Assembly (NCBI GenBank): GCA_023426435.1
Contig: JAFAAS010000196.1
Coordinates: 1-5,559, forward strand
Origin: Verrucomicrobiota bacterium
GTDB lineage: Bacteria > Verrucomicrobiota > Verrucomicrobiia > Opitutales > Opitutaceae
Direction of reading: 5' to 3'
DNA length: 5,559 nucleotides
Part shown: one piece after another, positions 5,326 through 5,559 of the stretch
Layout: each line of letters starts with the position of its first letter
Numbering within the stretch: position 1 is the first letter of the stretch
Notes under the pieces: model-generated
What the model saw: only the letters and a program-made list of their open reading frames with translations
The model's database searches: none
What the model was told of the DNA's origin: nothing
Translations under genes and position numbers: made by a program

Positions 5326-5559
5326 ATGCCCGCCGCCGCAGCCACCACCGCGAAACTCCGCGACTGGAGCCTCCTGCTCCTCTGCAACTTCATCTGGGCC
5401 TCCCAATTCACCCTCGTGAAACTCGTCCAGGACGAAGTCGGCCCGCTCCTCACGACCGCCGTCCCGATGCTGCTCGCGACCCTCCTCCTCGCCCCCGTCA
5501 TCTCCTGTCAACGCCGCCGCCCCATGCGCTCGGATGTCGCATATGCGACACCCGAGCGC
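5326..5559 (+). CDS. EamA/DMT-family membrane transporter (5' part only)
   Basis: Seventy-eight codons are open from ATG at 5326 to the right edge. The translation has the opening of a drug/metabolite transporter (EamA) protein: a short hydrophilic N-terminus, a first membrane helix at about residues 14-33 (WSLLLLCNFIWASQFTLVKL, where the family usually has W-G-S/T followed by a lysine), and a second helix at about 39-60 (GPLLTTAVPMLLATLLLAPVI). A basic cytoplasmic loop then begins, CQRRRPMR. Full-length members have about 280-310 aa and ten helices; the rest lies outside the window. Residues 68-78 (RSDVAYATPER) are encoded by a near-perfect palindrome and use codons such as GCA, TAT and ACA that are unlike the C-ending codons before them. 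No Shine-Dalgarno is visible, and a repeat-rich spacer separates this gene from the hydrolase, so it may not belong to the same operon. The substrate is unknown. Confidence 0.8.
   Translation, partial: MPAAAATTAKLRDWSLLLLCNFIWASQFTLVKLVQDEVGPLLTTAVPMLLATLLLAPVISCQRRRPMRSDVAYATPER
5526..5559. repeat. 34-bp near-perfect palindrome inside the transporter coding sequence
   Basis: The two 17-nt halves are reverse complements except for one position (A5534 opposite C5551). The core is the perfect 16-bp palindrome TGTCGCATATGCGACA at 5535-5550, flanked by GCGCTCGG on the left and CCGAGCGC on the right. As RNA from the minus strand the odd pair becomes a G-U wobble. The element is in frame, with no stop codon in the transporter frame, and falls in the cytoplasmic loop after the second membrane helix. 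The window ends exactly at its right end, so it may extend further. It resembles protein-coding palindromic elements in general form; whether it is repeated in the genome is unknown. Confidence 0.75.

Overview
The window is a GC-rich, densely coding chromosomal segment that looks like a member of the Verrucomicrobiota, most likely an Opitutaceae-type organism. That assignment is an inference. It rests on high GC, a CTC-type ribosomal protein L25, a GntR/FCD regulator with two winged-helix domains, start codons mostly without Shine-Dalgarno sequences, and short REP-like hairpins after genes. The + strand is C-rich throughout, as a lagging strand would be.

Layout: (1) 1-640, minus strand: the 5' part of ribosomal protein L25 (Ctc), whose C-terminal end runs off the left edge. 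This is housekeeping and unrelated to the rest. (2) 779-1957, minus strand: an enolase-superfamily sugar-acid dehydratase of the D-galactonate dehydratase type, with the full catalytic set. (3) 1958-2026: a 69-bp divergent promoter region with an 18-bp inverted repeat centred on TTGTCGACAA, a good candidate operator for the adjacent regulator. (4) 2027-2893, plus strand: a GntR-family FCD regulator with an extra N-terminal winged helix. (5) 2890-4251: a class III PLP enzyme resembling glutamate-1-semialdehyde aminomutase, overlapping the regulator by 4 bases (ATGA). (6) 4306-5151: a fumarylacetoacetate-hydrolase-family enzyme close to the 2,4-diketo-3-deoxy-acid hydrolases. (7) 5152-5325: a spacer packed with small repeats (REP-like hairpin, three 10-nt tandem units, two more hairpins). 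(8) 5326 to the right edge: the start of an EamA/DMT-family membrane transporter. Its coding sequence ends in the window with a 34-bp near-perfect palindrome.

Parts 2-6 form a plausible catabolic locus. The dehydratase would make a 2-keto-3-deoxy acid from a sugar acid, the FAH-family enzyme would cleave a derived diketo acid, and the PLP enzyme would move or remove an amino group. The regulator would read an acidic intermediate through its metal-binding FCD domain and control both directions from the shared operator. The substrate cannot be named from sequence, and no dehydrogenase or dedicated transporter for the pathway is visible here.

The observations most worth following up are the protein-coding palindrome at 5526-5559, the double winged-helix regulator with its operator, and the unusual gene combination. 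I found no RNA gene, CRISPR array, insertion sequence or phage gene.
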